Source of the DNA: Phyllobacterium sp. OV277
GTDB taxonomy: Bacteria; Pseudomonadota; Alphaproteobacteria; Rhizobiales; Rhizobiaceae
Direction: 5' to 3'
Length of the DNA stretch: 64,000 nt
Assembly: GCF_900104355.1 (NCBI RefSeq)
Contig: NZ_FNIY01000007.1
Coordinates: 120,054 to 184,053 of the forward strand
Shown here: piece after piece, positions 46,481 through 54,336 of the stretch
Position numbering within the stretch: position 1 is the first letter of the stretch
How the letters are laid out: every line of letters begins with the position of its first letter
Translations under genes and position numbers: made by a program
The notes under the pieces: model-generated
What the model was told of the DNA's origin: nothing
Seen by the model: the letters and a program-made list of their open reading frames with translations, nothing else
Database searches by the model: none

Positions 46481-47124
46481 CAGGATGTTCTTTCTGCGAA
46501 GAAGAATTTTTCGGCAAAGCCGAGCGTGAATTCCGTGGCCAGTGCCAGCAACGCGATGGGCACTGCGCCGACCAGAAGCCGCGACATGTCCATCATGCTG
46601 ATGCCAACGGCGATGAAATCACCCAGCCCGCCACCACCGATAAAGGGCGCCAGTGTTGCCCCGGCAAGCACTTGCACGGCGGCTGTGCGTGCGCCAGCGA
46701 ACATGGCGGGGGCAGCCAGCGGAATGCGTATCTTGCGCAGGACCTGTCCCCGGTTCATGCCCATGCCGATGGCCGCTTCCACTGCGTCAGGATCAACATC
46801 GCGCAACCCTATGAAGGCGTTGAGCAGAATGGGCGGGAGAGCGAGGATCGTGAGCGCGACGATCGACGGCCAGAGGCCAATGCCGAGCAGCGGCATCATG
46901 ATAGCGAGAATGGCAAGGCTTGGAATGGTGCGCAGCGCATTGATGGCATTGATGACGGTAAAGGCCAATCCGCCGCGGTTGATGATGAGAATGGCAAGCG
47001 GCAGGCCTATGGCAAGCGCAAACACCAGCGAGACGCCAGACATCACCAGATGCTGGCCAAGCGCCCGCAAAAACTCCGGTTGATTATTAATGATCCAGTT
47101 GAAAGCGGTGATCAGCATGGCCAC
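46480..47124 (-). CDS. Betaine-type ABC transporter permease 1 (YehW-like)
   Basis: A 214-residue inner-membrane permease. The BPD-transport block AAIGMGMNRGQVLRKIRIPL (EAA loop) is near residue 117, and NAINALRTIPSLAILAIMMP near residue 58. About five TM helices. It is one of two unequal permeases, so the transporter is of the YehWXYZ/OpuC heteromeric kind. Confidence 0.9.
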   Translation of the reverse strand: MAMLITAFNWIINNQPEFLRALGQHLVMSGVSLVFALAIGLPLAILIINRGGLAFTVINAINALRTIPSLAILAIMMPLLGIGLWPSIVALTILALPPILLNAFIGLRDVDPDAVEAAIGMGMNRGQVLRKIRIPLAAPAMFAGARTAAVQVLAGATLAPFIGGGGLGDFIAVGISMMDMSRLLVGAVPIALLALATEFTLGFAEKFFFAERTS

Positions 47125-47128
47125 TCCT

Positions 47129-47746
47129 TCACCGCCAACGGACCAGAGCTTTTTCAGCCTGGCTCAGAACAAGGTCAAAGAACGTGGCCATCAGCGCCGT
47201 GAGAATACCGCCGACGAGGATTTTTTCCGTATAGCTCTGGTCGATACCCATGAGAATAATGGTCCCCAGCCCGCCGCCATCAATGAAGGCGGCAACGGTG
47301 GCAATGCCGATAACCGTGACCAACGCAATGCGAATGCCGGAAACAATAAGCGGCAAGGCCAGCGGCAATTCAATACGCACCAGCCGCTGCCATGCGCTGT
47401 AGCCCATGCCGTCAGCCGCATCGAGCACATCGGCGGGGACGCCGCGCAGGCCAGTCACGACATTGCGCAGGAGAATAAGCAGGCAATAGGAGGAAAGGCC
47501 AACCAGCGCTGGCTTCGTGCCAAGGCCCAGCCAGGGAATAAGCAGCGCAAACAGCGCTAGGCTCGGAATAACGAAGATGATGCCGGTGATCGTCAGAACC
47601 ACCGCGTAAAGGCGCGGACGCCGCGCGCAGATGATCCCAAGGATCAACGCGATGACCAGCCCGATCAACACGGATGAAACCGACAACACCAGATGCTGCC
47701 AGGTTGCCGTGAGTATCTCAGGGATGTTTTTGGGAGCCCAGTTCAA
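47129..47746 (-). CDS. Betaine-type ABC transporter permease 2 (YehY-like)
   Basis: A 205-residue inner-membrane permease paralogous to permease 1. EAA loop: DAADGMGYSAWQRLVRIELP, near residue 118. GIIFVIPSLALFALLIPWLG matches the family. It lies 4 bp before permease 1. Confidence 0.9.
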   Translation of the reverse strand: MNWAPKNIPEILTATWQHLVLSVSSVLIGLVIALILGIICARRPRLYAVVLTITGIIFVIPSLALFALLIPWLGLGTKPALVGLSSYCLLILLRNVVTGLRGVPADVLDAADGMGYSAWQRLVRIELPLALPLIVSGIRIALVTVIGIATVAAFIDGGGLGTIILMGIDQSYTEKILVGGILTALMATFFDLVLSQAEKALVRWR

Positions 47747-47842
47747 ATGCGTCGTTCCATATCGGTCAGAATTGAAACAGCGGAGATGACCTCATCTCCG
47801 CCGCTTCCTGTATATGTGCGTGAAAGCCTGTAAGCCCTGATG

Positions 47843-48724
47843 TCAGATGCCTTTTTCCTTCAGGAAAGCTTCGGCCACTTCCTTGGGTTCCTTCTTGTCG
47901 CGTTCAACGGCCGCATTAAGCTCGCGCATGTTTTCATTGTTGAGAAGCGGGCTGATCTTGTTGAGGACTTCGGCAATCTTCGGATTCTTGGCTAAAGTAT
48001 CCTGACGCACGACCGGCACGAGATAATAGGGAGGGAACAGGTTCTTATCGTCGGCAAGAACAACCAGCTTGTTATCCGCAATCTGCCAATCGGTGGCAAA
48101 ACCATAGGACACATCGATGTTCTTGCTGGTCAGCGCGCTGTAGCGAATACCGAGCTTGGCAAAAATGCGGAAATCCTTGAAGACGATGCCATAGGTCTGT
48201 TTGAGGCCCGGCAAGCCGTCCTTGCGCTCGCCAAAACCGCCTTCCGCACCAAAACTCAGATCCTTGGAAACGGGACCAAGATCCGTCAGCGTCTTGAGCT
48301 TGTATTTTTCGGCGGTTTCCGGGAGCGTAATGATTGCGTAGCCATTGTTGATGTTGGTCGGCTGGAGCAAGGTCAGCTTCAGGTTCTTCTCGTAGTAATC
48401 CTTGACTTCGCCGTAGATTTTTTCAGCGGAACCCGAAAGATCGCCTTTCACCACAGCGGCAAGCGCCGTGCCTGTATATTCAGGATAAAGGTCAATCTCG
48501 CCATTCAACAGCGCGGAATGGGCGATCAGTGTCGCGCCGAGATTGGTGCGTCGTTCCACCTCGACGCCGGCCTTTTCCAAAGCCTGCGCATAGATTTCAG
48601 CGACCACAAACTGTTCGGTAAAATTCTTGCTGCCAATCTTGACGGCTTGCGCAAAGCCCGGCGTTGCCGCAGCCAATGCCAATATTACCCCCATCCCCAT
48701 GGAGGCGATGCTTTTGAAAATCAT
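47843..48724 (-). CDS. Betaine-type (YehZ/OpuCC/EgtU-like) periplasmic binding protein
   Basis: A 293-residue binding protein with a signal peptide (MGVILALAAATPGFAQ). KIGSKNFTEQFVVAEIYAQA and EIDLYPEYTGTALA are the hallmark blocks of the OpuAC/YehZ family, whose aromatic cage binds trimethylammonium groups. Known ligands include glycine betaine, choline, carnitine and, for EgtU, ergothioneine. It is the first gene of the nine-gene operon, 96 bp before permease 2. The substrate should reveal the job of the whole operon. Confidence 0.9.
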   Translation of the reverse strand: MIFKSIASMGMGVILALAAATPGFAQAVKIGSKNFTEQFVVAEIYAQALEKAGVEVERRTNLGATLIAHSALLNGEIDLYPEYTGTALAAVVKGDLSGSAEKIYGEVKDYYEKNLKLTLLQPTNINNGYAIITLPETAEKYKLKTLTDLGPVSKDLSFGAEGGFGERKDGLPGLKQTYGIVFKDFRIFAKLGIRYSALTSKNIDVSYGFATDWQIADNKLVVLADDKNLFPPYYLVPVVRQDTLAKNPKIAEVLNKISPLLNNENMRELNAAVERDKKEPKEVAEAFLKEKGI

Positions 48725-49386
48725 GATATACCCTGCGAGCTGACGTAGGATTTAATCTATCCCACTGGTTTCTTTGTTCATTTCGCATGCTAGCAATCCG
48801 CGGGCGCAAGTTCGTAGAACAAACTCCCAATATTTCCCGGTTAAGTAGAATTTATTTACCTGACGATTGCAATCGCCCAGCCACCGACAATGAAAATATA
48901 ACGACAATCTTCTTCGATGAACGTCGTGGGGGCCGACACCGTTGGCTAAAACAGCTTCTTCTCACGCATGACCAGTTCGCGGCGAAACCCGGATGTTTGC
49001 TGGCTTGTTGTCCTGACGGAGCATACTGCCCGAACCGCAGTTCTGCGCGTTGGAAAAACCGCTGTAATTCACGCACAACCGGTAAAAACCACACTGTCAT
49101 GAAAGGCTGTATCTATCAGATATCATGTGGTTTTGTGATATTGAGCGGCGTTTGCTGCTGTTGCAACAGCGAGAGCATCGAGAATTACAACTAAAGTTCT
49201 ATCTGATGTCGCTGATTGGCCTTTTTTGACGGTTATCGTCTTGTGTTCCACCCCCTCCTCCAATTTGCTGACGATGAACCTGCGACTGCGCTGGCAGGTG
49301 ATATTCGGAAAGGGGCCACCTGAGTGCTTACTCTGTACTTTTTGGAAGACTATCGTAATCCGGGCCATTCAAATCACGAGACCGCA
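48725..49386. other. Intergenic region upstream of the nine-gene operon
   Basis: About 660 bp without a convincing gene. It must hold the operon promoter on the minus strand. A 14-bp perfect palindrome GCTGTTGCAACAGC lies at 49157-49170, some 430 bp upstream of the operon. An 81-codon minus ORF (49123-49368) and a plus ORF (48787-49194) have poor protein character and I reject both. No regulator gene is next to the operon. Confidence 0.45.
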
Positions 49387-49578
49387 ATGGCGACACATCG
49401 CCCAGAAAACTCAAAAACAAACACAAAGACCAAGAAAGCCAAACCAGCCAAAGTCGTTGCAAAGACCAACTGGGACCAACTCATCGCCCGGAGCGTCAAG
49501 CTTGAAGACAGGCTTCTGAAAAAGCTGAAGTCGCGTAACATGGTTCGCAAGCTTAAAGTCAAGATGCTGGCCAAATAG
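49387..49578 (+). CDS. Small lysine-rich basic protein (uncertain)
   Basis: A 63-residue ORF from ATG 49387: TKTKKAKPAKVVAKTNWDQL then a C-terminal LLKKLKSRNMVRKLKVKMLA. About a third is Lys or Arg, with an Ala/Pro/Lys-rich head like histone-H1-type bacterial proteins. The ribosome site is weak. It may be nucleic-acid binding. Real status uncertain. Confidence 0.35.
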   Translation: MATHRPENSKTNTKTKKAKPAKVVAKTNWDQLIARSVKLEDRLLKKLKSRNMVRKLKVKMLAK

Positions 49579-49879
49579 GCATTTCATTGTGCAGATCGAC
49601 TGACCACCAAGCCGATGGAAAGCCGTGGTCAGCACGACTCATCATTATCTCGTAGTAAATGGTGAGCACTTTAGCATCATAGCCCTACGTCTTAGTGCAA
49701 TCGTCTTATATATTTTTCTGACTTCTTCTGATCAATTGTATGGGTGAATGGGCATAAAATGACTGCCGTCGAATGCGACGTGCAACATTTCACCTTTTAT
49801 TATTACACAAGTTCTCGTTGCTTATTCGCGCAATAGTTGTATTTATTTTACAAAACAAATATGTGCTCTGGAACTTTCA
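49579..49879. other. Intergenic region
   Basis: About 300 bp with no gene that I can support. TGACCAC/GTGGTCA (49601-49607 and 49625-49631) may form a hairpin after the basic-protein ORF, without a T-run. The rest is AT-rich. Confidence 0.35.
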
Positions 49880-49990
49880 ATGTCTGACGATAATAAACAA
49901 CCCGGCGTATTCGCAGGTTCGTGGCGACTCGCTATTATCATGCTCATTATTTTGGCGGGAATCTGGATGCTTGGGCGCGCCTTCGCATAG
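49880..49990 (+). CDS. Single-TM miniprotein
   Basis: A 36-residue ORF: MSDDNKQPGVFAGSWRL, then the TM helix AIIMLIILAGIWMLGRAFA. A short polar head and one helix. It is below usual gene-finder limits; codon use looks normal. Its neighbours are similar miniprotein ORFs. Function unknown. Confidence 0.4.
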   Translation: MSDDNKQPGVFAGSWRLAIIMLIILAGIWMLGRAFA

Positions 49991-50282
49991 CAACCCAAGG
50001 TTGTGCCATTTTGATTTCAACCGAAGATCGTTTGCCCTGACCAAGTACGCGCATCGTTCTGGCCGGGACGATGGCTATTTACCTACCTCTAATCGCGACG
50101 CCTGAGAGAATCATTGTTCTTAACGCCTCGCCATCACGTTTGTATGGCCTGTTTCAAGGCCATATTTGCCCTTCCAGTCGCTTTTCAGTGCATTTTCTGA
50201 ATTATTTTCATGCACATGCTTTGACATTTTACTTTCATGTTGATGGAATAGGCACCTGCAGACGAATTAGGGGAACATTCGA

Positions 50283-50411
50283 ATGTATGAAGATGATGAG
50301 GAAGAACAGCACCTGCACTATACCACACCGGCGTGGTGTCATCTGCTTGTCTTTGGCTTCGCACTTGCTCTGGCTGTGCTGATTAGCCAGCTGTGCTCAT
50401 CCATGGCCTGA
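50283..50411 (+). CDS. Acidic single-TM miniprotein (family copy 2)
   Basis: A 42-residue ORF: MYEDDEEEQHLHYTTPAWCH followed by the helix LLVFGFALALAVLISQLCSS. It shares the acidic head and Y-x-TP-x-W junction with the 44-residue ORF at 39783, 10 kb away. The recurrence of this pattern is the best evidence that both are genes. Confidence 0.5.
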   Translation: MYEDDEEEQHLHYTTPAWCHLLVFGFALALAVLISQLCSSMA

Positions 50412-50490
50412 ATGACCATTGCCGCTTTCCTGAATTCATAACTTTGAAGCACCCTTATTCTGGATGATCGCGGACTTTGCGGGCCAGCAT

Positions 50491-50772
50491 CTATAAATAG
50501 ATTTTACCGCTGACCGTCATCAAGCTGCGGTTGCCAAAATCCAATGGCGGAACGTCCTGATTGCATTGCACCAGCAACCCGTTCAACCATGGGCTCTCCG
50601 ATGCGGATTTGCCGACCGAACCAGAACTATTGAGTTTGATGGACGCAATCAGCCGTGCGTCCTGCTCACTTGAGGCCCGCACCCAACAGGTTTCGCGTAT
50701 TTTCGATCTTTCCCAAATCACATGGCCCATAAAATCAGCTGACGGTTCCAGTCTGAAAAACCTGTTATTCAT
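50491..50772 (-). CDS. Hypothetical protein
   Basis: A 93-residue ORF starting MNNRFFRLEPSADFMGHVIW. WVRASSEQDARLIASIKLNS suggests a small alpha/beta domain. ATG 50772 is preferred to an upstream TTG. It is followed by no obvious terminator. No family recognised. Confidence 0.5.
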   Translation of the reverse strand: MNNRFFRLEPSADFMGHVIWERSKIRETCWVRASSEQDARLIASIKLNSSGSVGKSASESPWLNGLLVQCNQDVPPLDFGNRSLMTVSGKIYL

Positions 50773-50894
50773 ATCGTCGAGGTCCCCTTGCCCGGACAAA
50801 TACGTTTGAGCCCAAGAAAAAGTTCGATCACAAAGAATTAAAATTGAATTCCAAATTTATGGAACTCGATGATGCAAAGCGCGGTCTGTGGACC

Positions 50895-51212
50895 TTACGC
50901 AGTACCAGCGGGTTTTTCGGGAGGTTCGGTGGGAATACCGGGCGCAGTGCCCAGCAGCGATCCCGTGCGCTCGGTCACATAAATTCCTGCCTCACGGGAC
51001 GCCTCGACAAACGCTGCGCGCGCTTCGTCAACTGATCGCGTGTCACCCAGAGCATCCCGGCAAGCCTGACAGGCAGCAGCGTGTTTTTCGCTCTGTCGCC
51101 GTGACCAGGACTGGGTCAAAACCGCCAAAGCATCCTGCACGTTGCGCACAATAAGGATGCGTCCGCTGCGAGGTGATTTGATGGTGACATGGGTAAAGAA
51201 ATTTGTCTCCAT
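50895..51212 (-). CDS. DUF982 family protein (first copy)
   Basis: A 105-residue protein. The core VTIKSPRSGRILIVRNVQDA then LAVLTQSWSRRQSEKHAAAC and DTRSVDEARAAFVEASREAG fits DUF982, a short Rhizobiales family that is often plasmid or island borne. It is similar to 58078-58329. The start is uncertain: ATG 51227 in the same frame is also possible. Function unknown. Confidence 0.7.
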   Translation of the reverse strand: METNFFTHVTIKSPRSGRILIVRNVQDALAVLTQSWSRRQSEKHAAACQACRDALGDTRSVDEARAAFVEASREAGIYVTERTGSLLGTAPGIPTEPPEKPAGTA

Positions 51213-51302
51213 AAGGACCAAATGCATGAGGGGGAAAGTGGTTCCAAGGGTCGTGCAAACAAGGCGGTCTTCGCGGGTGGGCCACGATTTGCTGAACCAA
51301 AC

Positions 51303-51686
51303 ATGACAGCGCGCCAGCAACAATTCGTAACAAAAATGGGTATTCAGTTTCTACCCGTGAACGCACATAGTCCGCGCGAAATGATCAAGCACCGCCTGTC
51401 GGGCGCCCCACTGGAAAGTACCGTGCGTATCAATCCAACTTACAAGAACAAGATTGCGTCTCCCTCGACACATCGCGCCTATGAAGGCCGGGAACAGGAT
51501 TGTCTGGATGCCTTGAAAGAACGCTTTAATGAGCTGGCCTATTCGCAAGACATCCATCGCCTTTATATGGAAGCCATCGCCGCGGGCTGGCCTTTGCTGG
51601 AAATCATATCAGCCGTTAATTTCCTTGTCCTGATGAGCGCTGGAGCCCATCAGGAGAGATATAATCATGCGGCAAGTGGCCGATGA
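51303..51686 (+). CDS. Hypothetical protein
   Basis: A 127-residue ORF from ATG 51303 (MTARQQQFVTKMGIQFLPVN); ATG 51336 is an alternative. The middle HRAYEGREQDCLDALKERFN and the C-terminal AAGWPLLEIISAVNFLVLMS look protein-like. It is divergent from the DUF982 gene. Its stop overlaps the next ATG (ATGA). No family recognised. Confidence 0.5.
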   Translation: MTARQQQFVTKMGIQFLPVNAHSPREMIKHRLSGAPLESTVRINPTYKNKIASPSTHRAYEGREQDCLDALKERFNELAYSQDIHRLYMEAIAAGWPLLEIISAVNFLVLMSAGAHQERYNHAASGR

Positions 51687-51799
51687 TTATTCTTCTGGTG
51701 CTGATTCCGGTGGGCATGTTGGTCGTTGGGGTTGCCATGGCCCGGCATGAACGCAAGCTGTTCGACAAATCATTGCGTGATCTTGATACCAGTTCGTAA
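51683..51799 (+). CDS. Single-TM miniprotein coupled to the gene before it
   Basis: A 38-residue ORF: MIILLVLIPVGMLVVGVAMA then a charged tail RHERKLFDKSLRDLDTSS. Starts in the ATGA overlap with the preceding stop, which supports translational coupling. Function unknown. Confidence 0.4.
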   Translation: MIILLVLIPVGMLVVGVAMARHERKLFDKSLRDLDTSS

Positions 51800-51896
51800 C
51801 TGGAGTGAAATATTGCGGCCTGCGGTTTGTCCCCAGTCGATTGACGAACTCTCCGGCTTGGCTGAGAGTGGGTCTTTCACGTTGAAAGGGAAGCCA

Positions 51897-52115
51897 ATGG
51901 AATATGACAAAGAGACAATCAAGGGCTCGACCGATGGCTATTCGCTGGGGACAAAATTCGAACTGACCAACGGTCAGGTCTGGGAGCAGACCAGTGATGA
52001 TGACGAATATGTCCATCAGTTCATGCCCGAGGTATTGCTCGACACAGCTGAGGGTGTCGGAAAGCTGAAAATCAACGACATGAATGATTGGGTGGAGGTA
52101 AAGCGAATCCTCTGA
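51897..52115 (+). CDS. Small soluble protein of unknown function
   Basis: A 72-residue protein, MEYDKETIKGSTDGYSLGTK at the start, then FELTNGQVWEQTSDDDEY and a VEVKRIL end. It looks like a small beta-barrel (SH3-like). AGGGAAG precedes ATG 51897. A longer frame from 51726 has low-complexity upstream sequence and is rejected. Confidence 0.6.
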   Translation: MEYDKETIKGSTDGYSLGTKFELTNGQVWEQTSDDDEYVHQFMPEVLLDTAEGVGKLKINDMNDWVEVKRIL

Positions 52116-52341
52116 TGGCCTATGCCTGTAGATGGGGATGTTGACCATCCTTAGGGTGGCAAGCTCGCGGCGGGTAAAAAACCTTTCAAATAAACCGCGT
52201 GAACAGCAATGATCAGTGATTTTCAGTCACTGCTGATGTGATCAATTTGCACTTCAGTCAACATCGCTCAACCAGTACCTTTGCGCCATGGCAATGTCCT
52301 GATGGCCCTAACCGTCGGTTTCACCGCAAAGGAACAATAAT

Positions 52342-53208
52342 ATGTATGCAATATCAGGAATCACCGGCAAGGTCGGTGGGGCGATGGCCCGCGAACTTCT
52401 CGCTGCGGGCAAGCCAGTGCGCGCTATTGTGAGGAACCCTGACAAATCAGGGGAATGGCTGCGCCTTGGTTGCGAACTCGCCATCGCAGACATGGGCGAT
52501 GAAACAGCTCTGACAAAAGCGTTTAGCGGCGTGGATGGTGTATTCATCCTTCCGCCTTCGAACTTTGATCCCCTGCCCGGATTTCCCGAAGCCCACGCGG
52601 AAGCCGCGATTATCCGCAATGCGTTGCACTCCGCCAAGCCTGATAGAATCGTCTGCGTGTCGACCATTGGTGGTCAGGCAACGCAAAGTAACCTTCTGAG
52701 CCAGCGCACCATTCTTGAACAGGCGCTCAGCACGCTATCGATCCCGCTGACAATTTTGCGGCCTGCCTGGTTTCTCGATAATCTTGCCTGGGATGTGGCT
52801 TCGGCAAGGGAAGCAGGCGTCATCCATTCGTTTCTTCAACCTGCCGACCGCACGTTTCCGATGATTTCAACGGCGGATGTCGGTCGCTTCGCCGCAGAAC
52901 TCATTCAAGAGAGCTGGACCGGGCGGCGCATTGTGGAGATCGAGGGACCGGAGCGGGTTTCGCCTGTTGATATCGCCAATGCGATGTCGCAGGTGCTGTC
53001 ACAGCCGGTTCGGGTGGAGATTGTTCCGCGGGAGACATGGGAAGCGATGTTCAGAACACAGGGCATGCGCAACCCGATGCCAAGAATACAAATGCTCGAC
53101 GGTTTTAACGAAGGCTGGATTCGGTTCGAAAACCCGAAAAACGAAATCTTGCACGGGACTGTCGACGTTCGGGACGTTATCGGCGACCTTGTTGGTCGTC
53201 GTGGCTAA
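52342..53208 (+). CDS. NmrA-like NAD(P)-binding protein
   Basis: A 288-residue atypical short-chain dehydrogenase. The nucleotide motif is MYAISGITGKVGGAMARELL; RAIVRNP follows at the second strand. There is no YxxxK catalytic pair, so it is probably a redox sensor or quinone-oxidoreductase-like (QorB/TMR/NmrA) protein. C-terminal part (VDIANAMSQVLSQPV) is typical. Possibly coupled weakly to the next gene 61 bp away. Confidence 0.85.
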   Translation: MYAISGITGKVGGAMARELLAAGKPVRAIVRNPDKSGEWLRLGCELAIADMGDETALTKAFSGVDGVFILPPSNFDPLPGFPEAHAEAAIIRNALHSAKPDRIVCVSTIGGQATQSNLLSQRTILEQALSTLSIPLTILRPAWFLDNLAWDVASAREAGVIHSFLQPADRTFPMISTADVGRFAAELIQESWTGRRIVEIEGPERVSPVDIANAMSQVLSQPVRVEIVPRETWEAMFRTQGMRNPMPRIQMLDGFNEGWIRFENPKNEILHGTVDVRDVIGDLVGRRG

Positions 53209-53269
53209 CCCATCGACTCCCGCTTCTTCTTTTGCTTATCTGGTCTTGGGTAAATTGGAGGGGACACCG

Positions 53270-53650
53270 ATGCAAACCAAGTCCATCAAACGTCTGGGAA
53301 TCGCTATTTCTGCCGCACTGTGCTTCGGGCTGGTGGCCTTGCCCTCAATGGCGGAAAATACCGGAACTGCCTTGGACACCTCGCCTATGGAGAGAACCAA
53401 AGTTCGCATACTCACAGATGAGGAGCTCAAGGATAATCGCGACGTGATCGTCATTATAAGGTTCAAACTGACCCGGGAGGGGACGATAGAGGGCTCACCT
53501 GTTGTTTCCGGTCGGGGCAGCAATAGCGAAGTGGTCGCGAAAGCCAAAGAACGGGCACTCCAAGCGGTGCTCCGTTCCCAACCGTTCAAGCTTGATCCGG
53601 AAAAATATGATCTGTGGAGCAATGTGGAACTGACATTTCACCCTGAATAG
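53270..53650 (+). CDS. Exported TonB-C-like small protein
   Basis: A 126-residue protein with a signal peptide (LGIAISAALCFGLVALPSMA). The mature end DVIVIIRFKLTREGTIEGSP then VVAKAKERALQAVLRSQPFK is like the C-terminal domain of TolA/TonB (energy transducer). It is not fused to a TM energy domain, so it may act as a periplasmic partner. GGAGGGG upstream defines the start. Confidence 0.7.
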   Translation: MQTKSIKRLGIAISAALCFGLVALPSMAENTGTALDTSPMERTKVRILTDEELKDNRDVIVIIRFKLTREGTIEGSPVVSGRGSNSEVVAKAKERALQAVLRSQPFKLDPEKYDLWSNVELTFHPE

Positions 53651-53673
53651 GCGCGAGTTCCAAGCAACGGATT

Positions 53674-54180
53674 CTACCTGTAGATAACGGCCATGTTGAC
53701 GGTATCCACATATCTGCCATCGATAAACACTGCGTCGCGCGCAACCCCTTCCCTTATGAAACCAACCTTTTCATAAAGAGTGATGGCCCGTTCATTATCA
53801 GCATGCACGCCGAGTTCAATTCTAACGAAACCCGCCTTTCTTGCTTGCTTCATCGCTGCGTCAATCAGCCGGAAGCCAAGGCCTTGCCTGCGATATGACG
53901 CAATGATTCCCATGCCGAGTGTCCCCCGGTGTGCATGCGCGGCATGAAAATGCCGGCGAATATCACACCAGCCGACGACCCTATGGTCTGCCAGTGCAAC
54001 ATATTGAGGATTTCCGTCCGAGATCATGGTTGTCACGAATTCACGGAAGCGATCCAATGGAGGAGCTTCAAGAAAAGTCAGATATCGCCGCTCACGGGAC
54101 ACCATATCAAGCGCCTGGTGAAAGCTGGTGATATTGTCTGGCGTGACAGGTGATATCGTTACGACGGATGACTGGTCCAT
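53674..54180 (-). CDS. GNAT-family N-acetyltransferase
   Basis: A 168-residue acetyltransferase. The acetyl-CoA motif A is GMGIIASYRRQGLGFRLIDA (R-x-x-G-x-G), followed by VRIELGVHADNERAITLYEK and VGFIREG. It acetylates an unknown amine. ATG 54180 is preferred to a start at 54261. It is convergent with the TonB-C-like gene. Confidence 0.85.
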   Translation of the reverse strand: MDQSSVVTISPVTPDNITSFHQALDMVSRERRYLTFLEAPPLDRFREFVTTMISDGNPQYVALADHRVVGWCDIRRHFHAAHAHRGTLGMGIIASYRRQGLGFRLIDAAMKQARKAGFVRIELGVHADNERAITLYEKVGFIREGVARDAVFIDGRYVDTVNMAVIYR

Positions 54181-54336
54181 TGGAAATTCTCGCACAGCAT
54201 GAGTGGTAGTGCGGCAATACACTATTGAGTGATGCCAAGAAACCTTGATTGAGGGAGCCACCTATGTTCCATTGGTGCCTGTTCCATCACTATTACATTC
54301 CCCTCAGATTAGCTGGTCATAATTGGAGTTGCGGAA

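Noticed and set aside
46118..47083. 321-codon plus-strand ORF opposite the transporter genes
   Set aside because: Covers the ends of two real ABC genes in antisense; low-complexity Arg/Ala/Met content.
49123..49368. 81-codon minus ORF upstream of the betaine operon
   Set aside because: No ribosome site and no recognisable fold; contains the palindrome; not supported.
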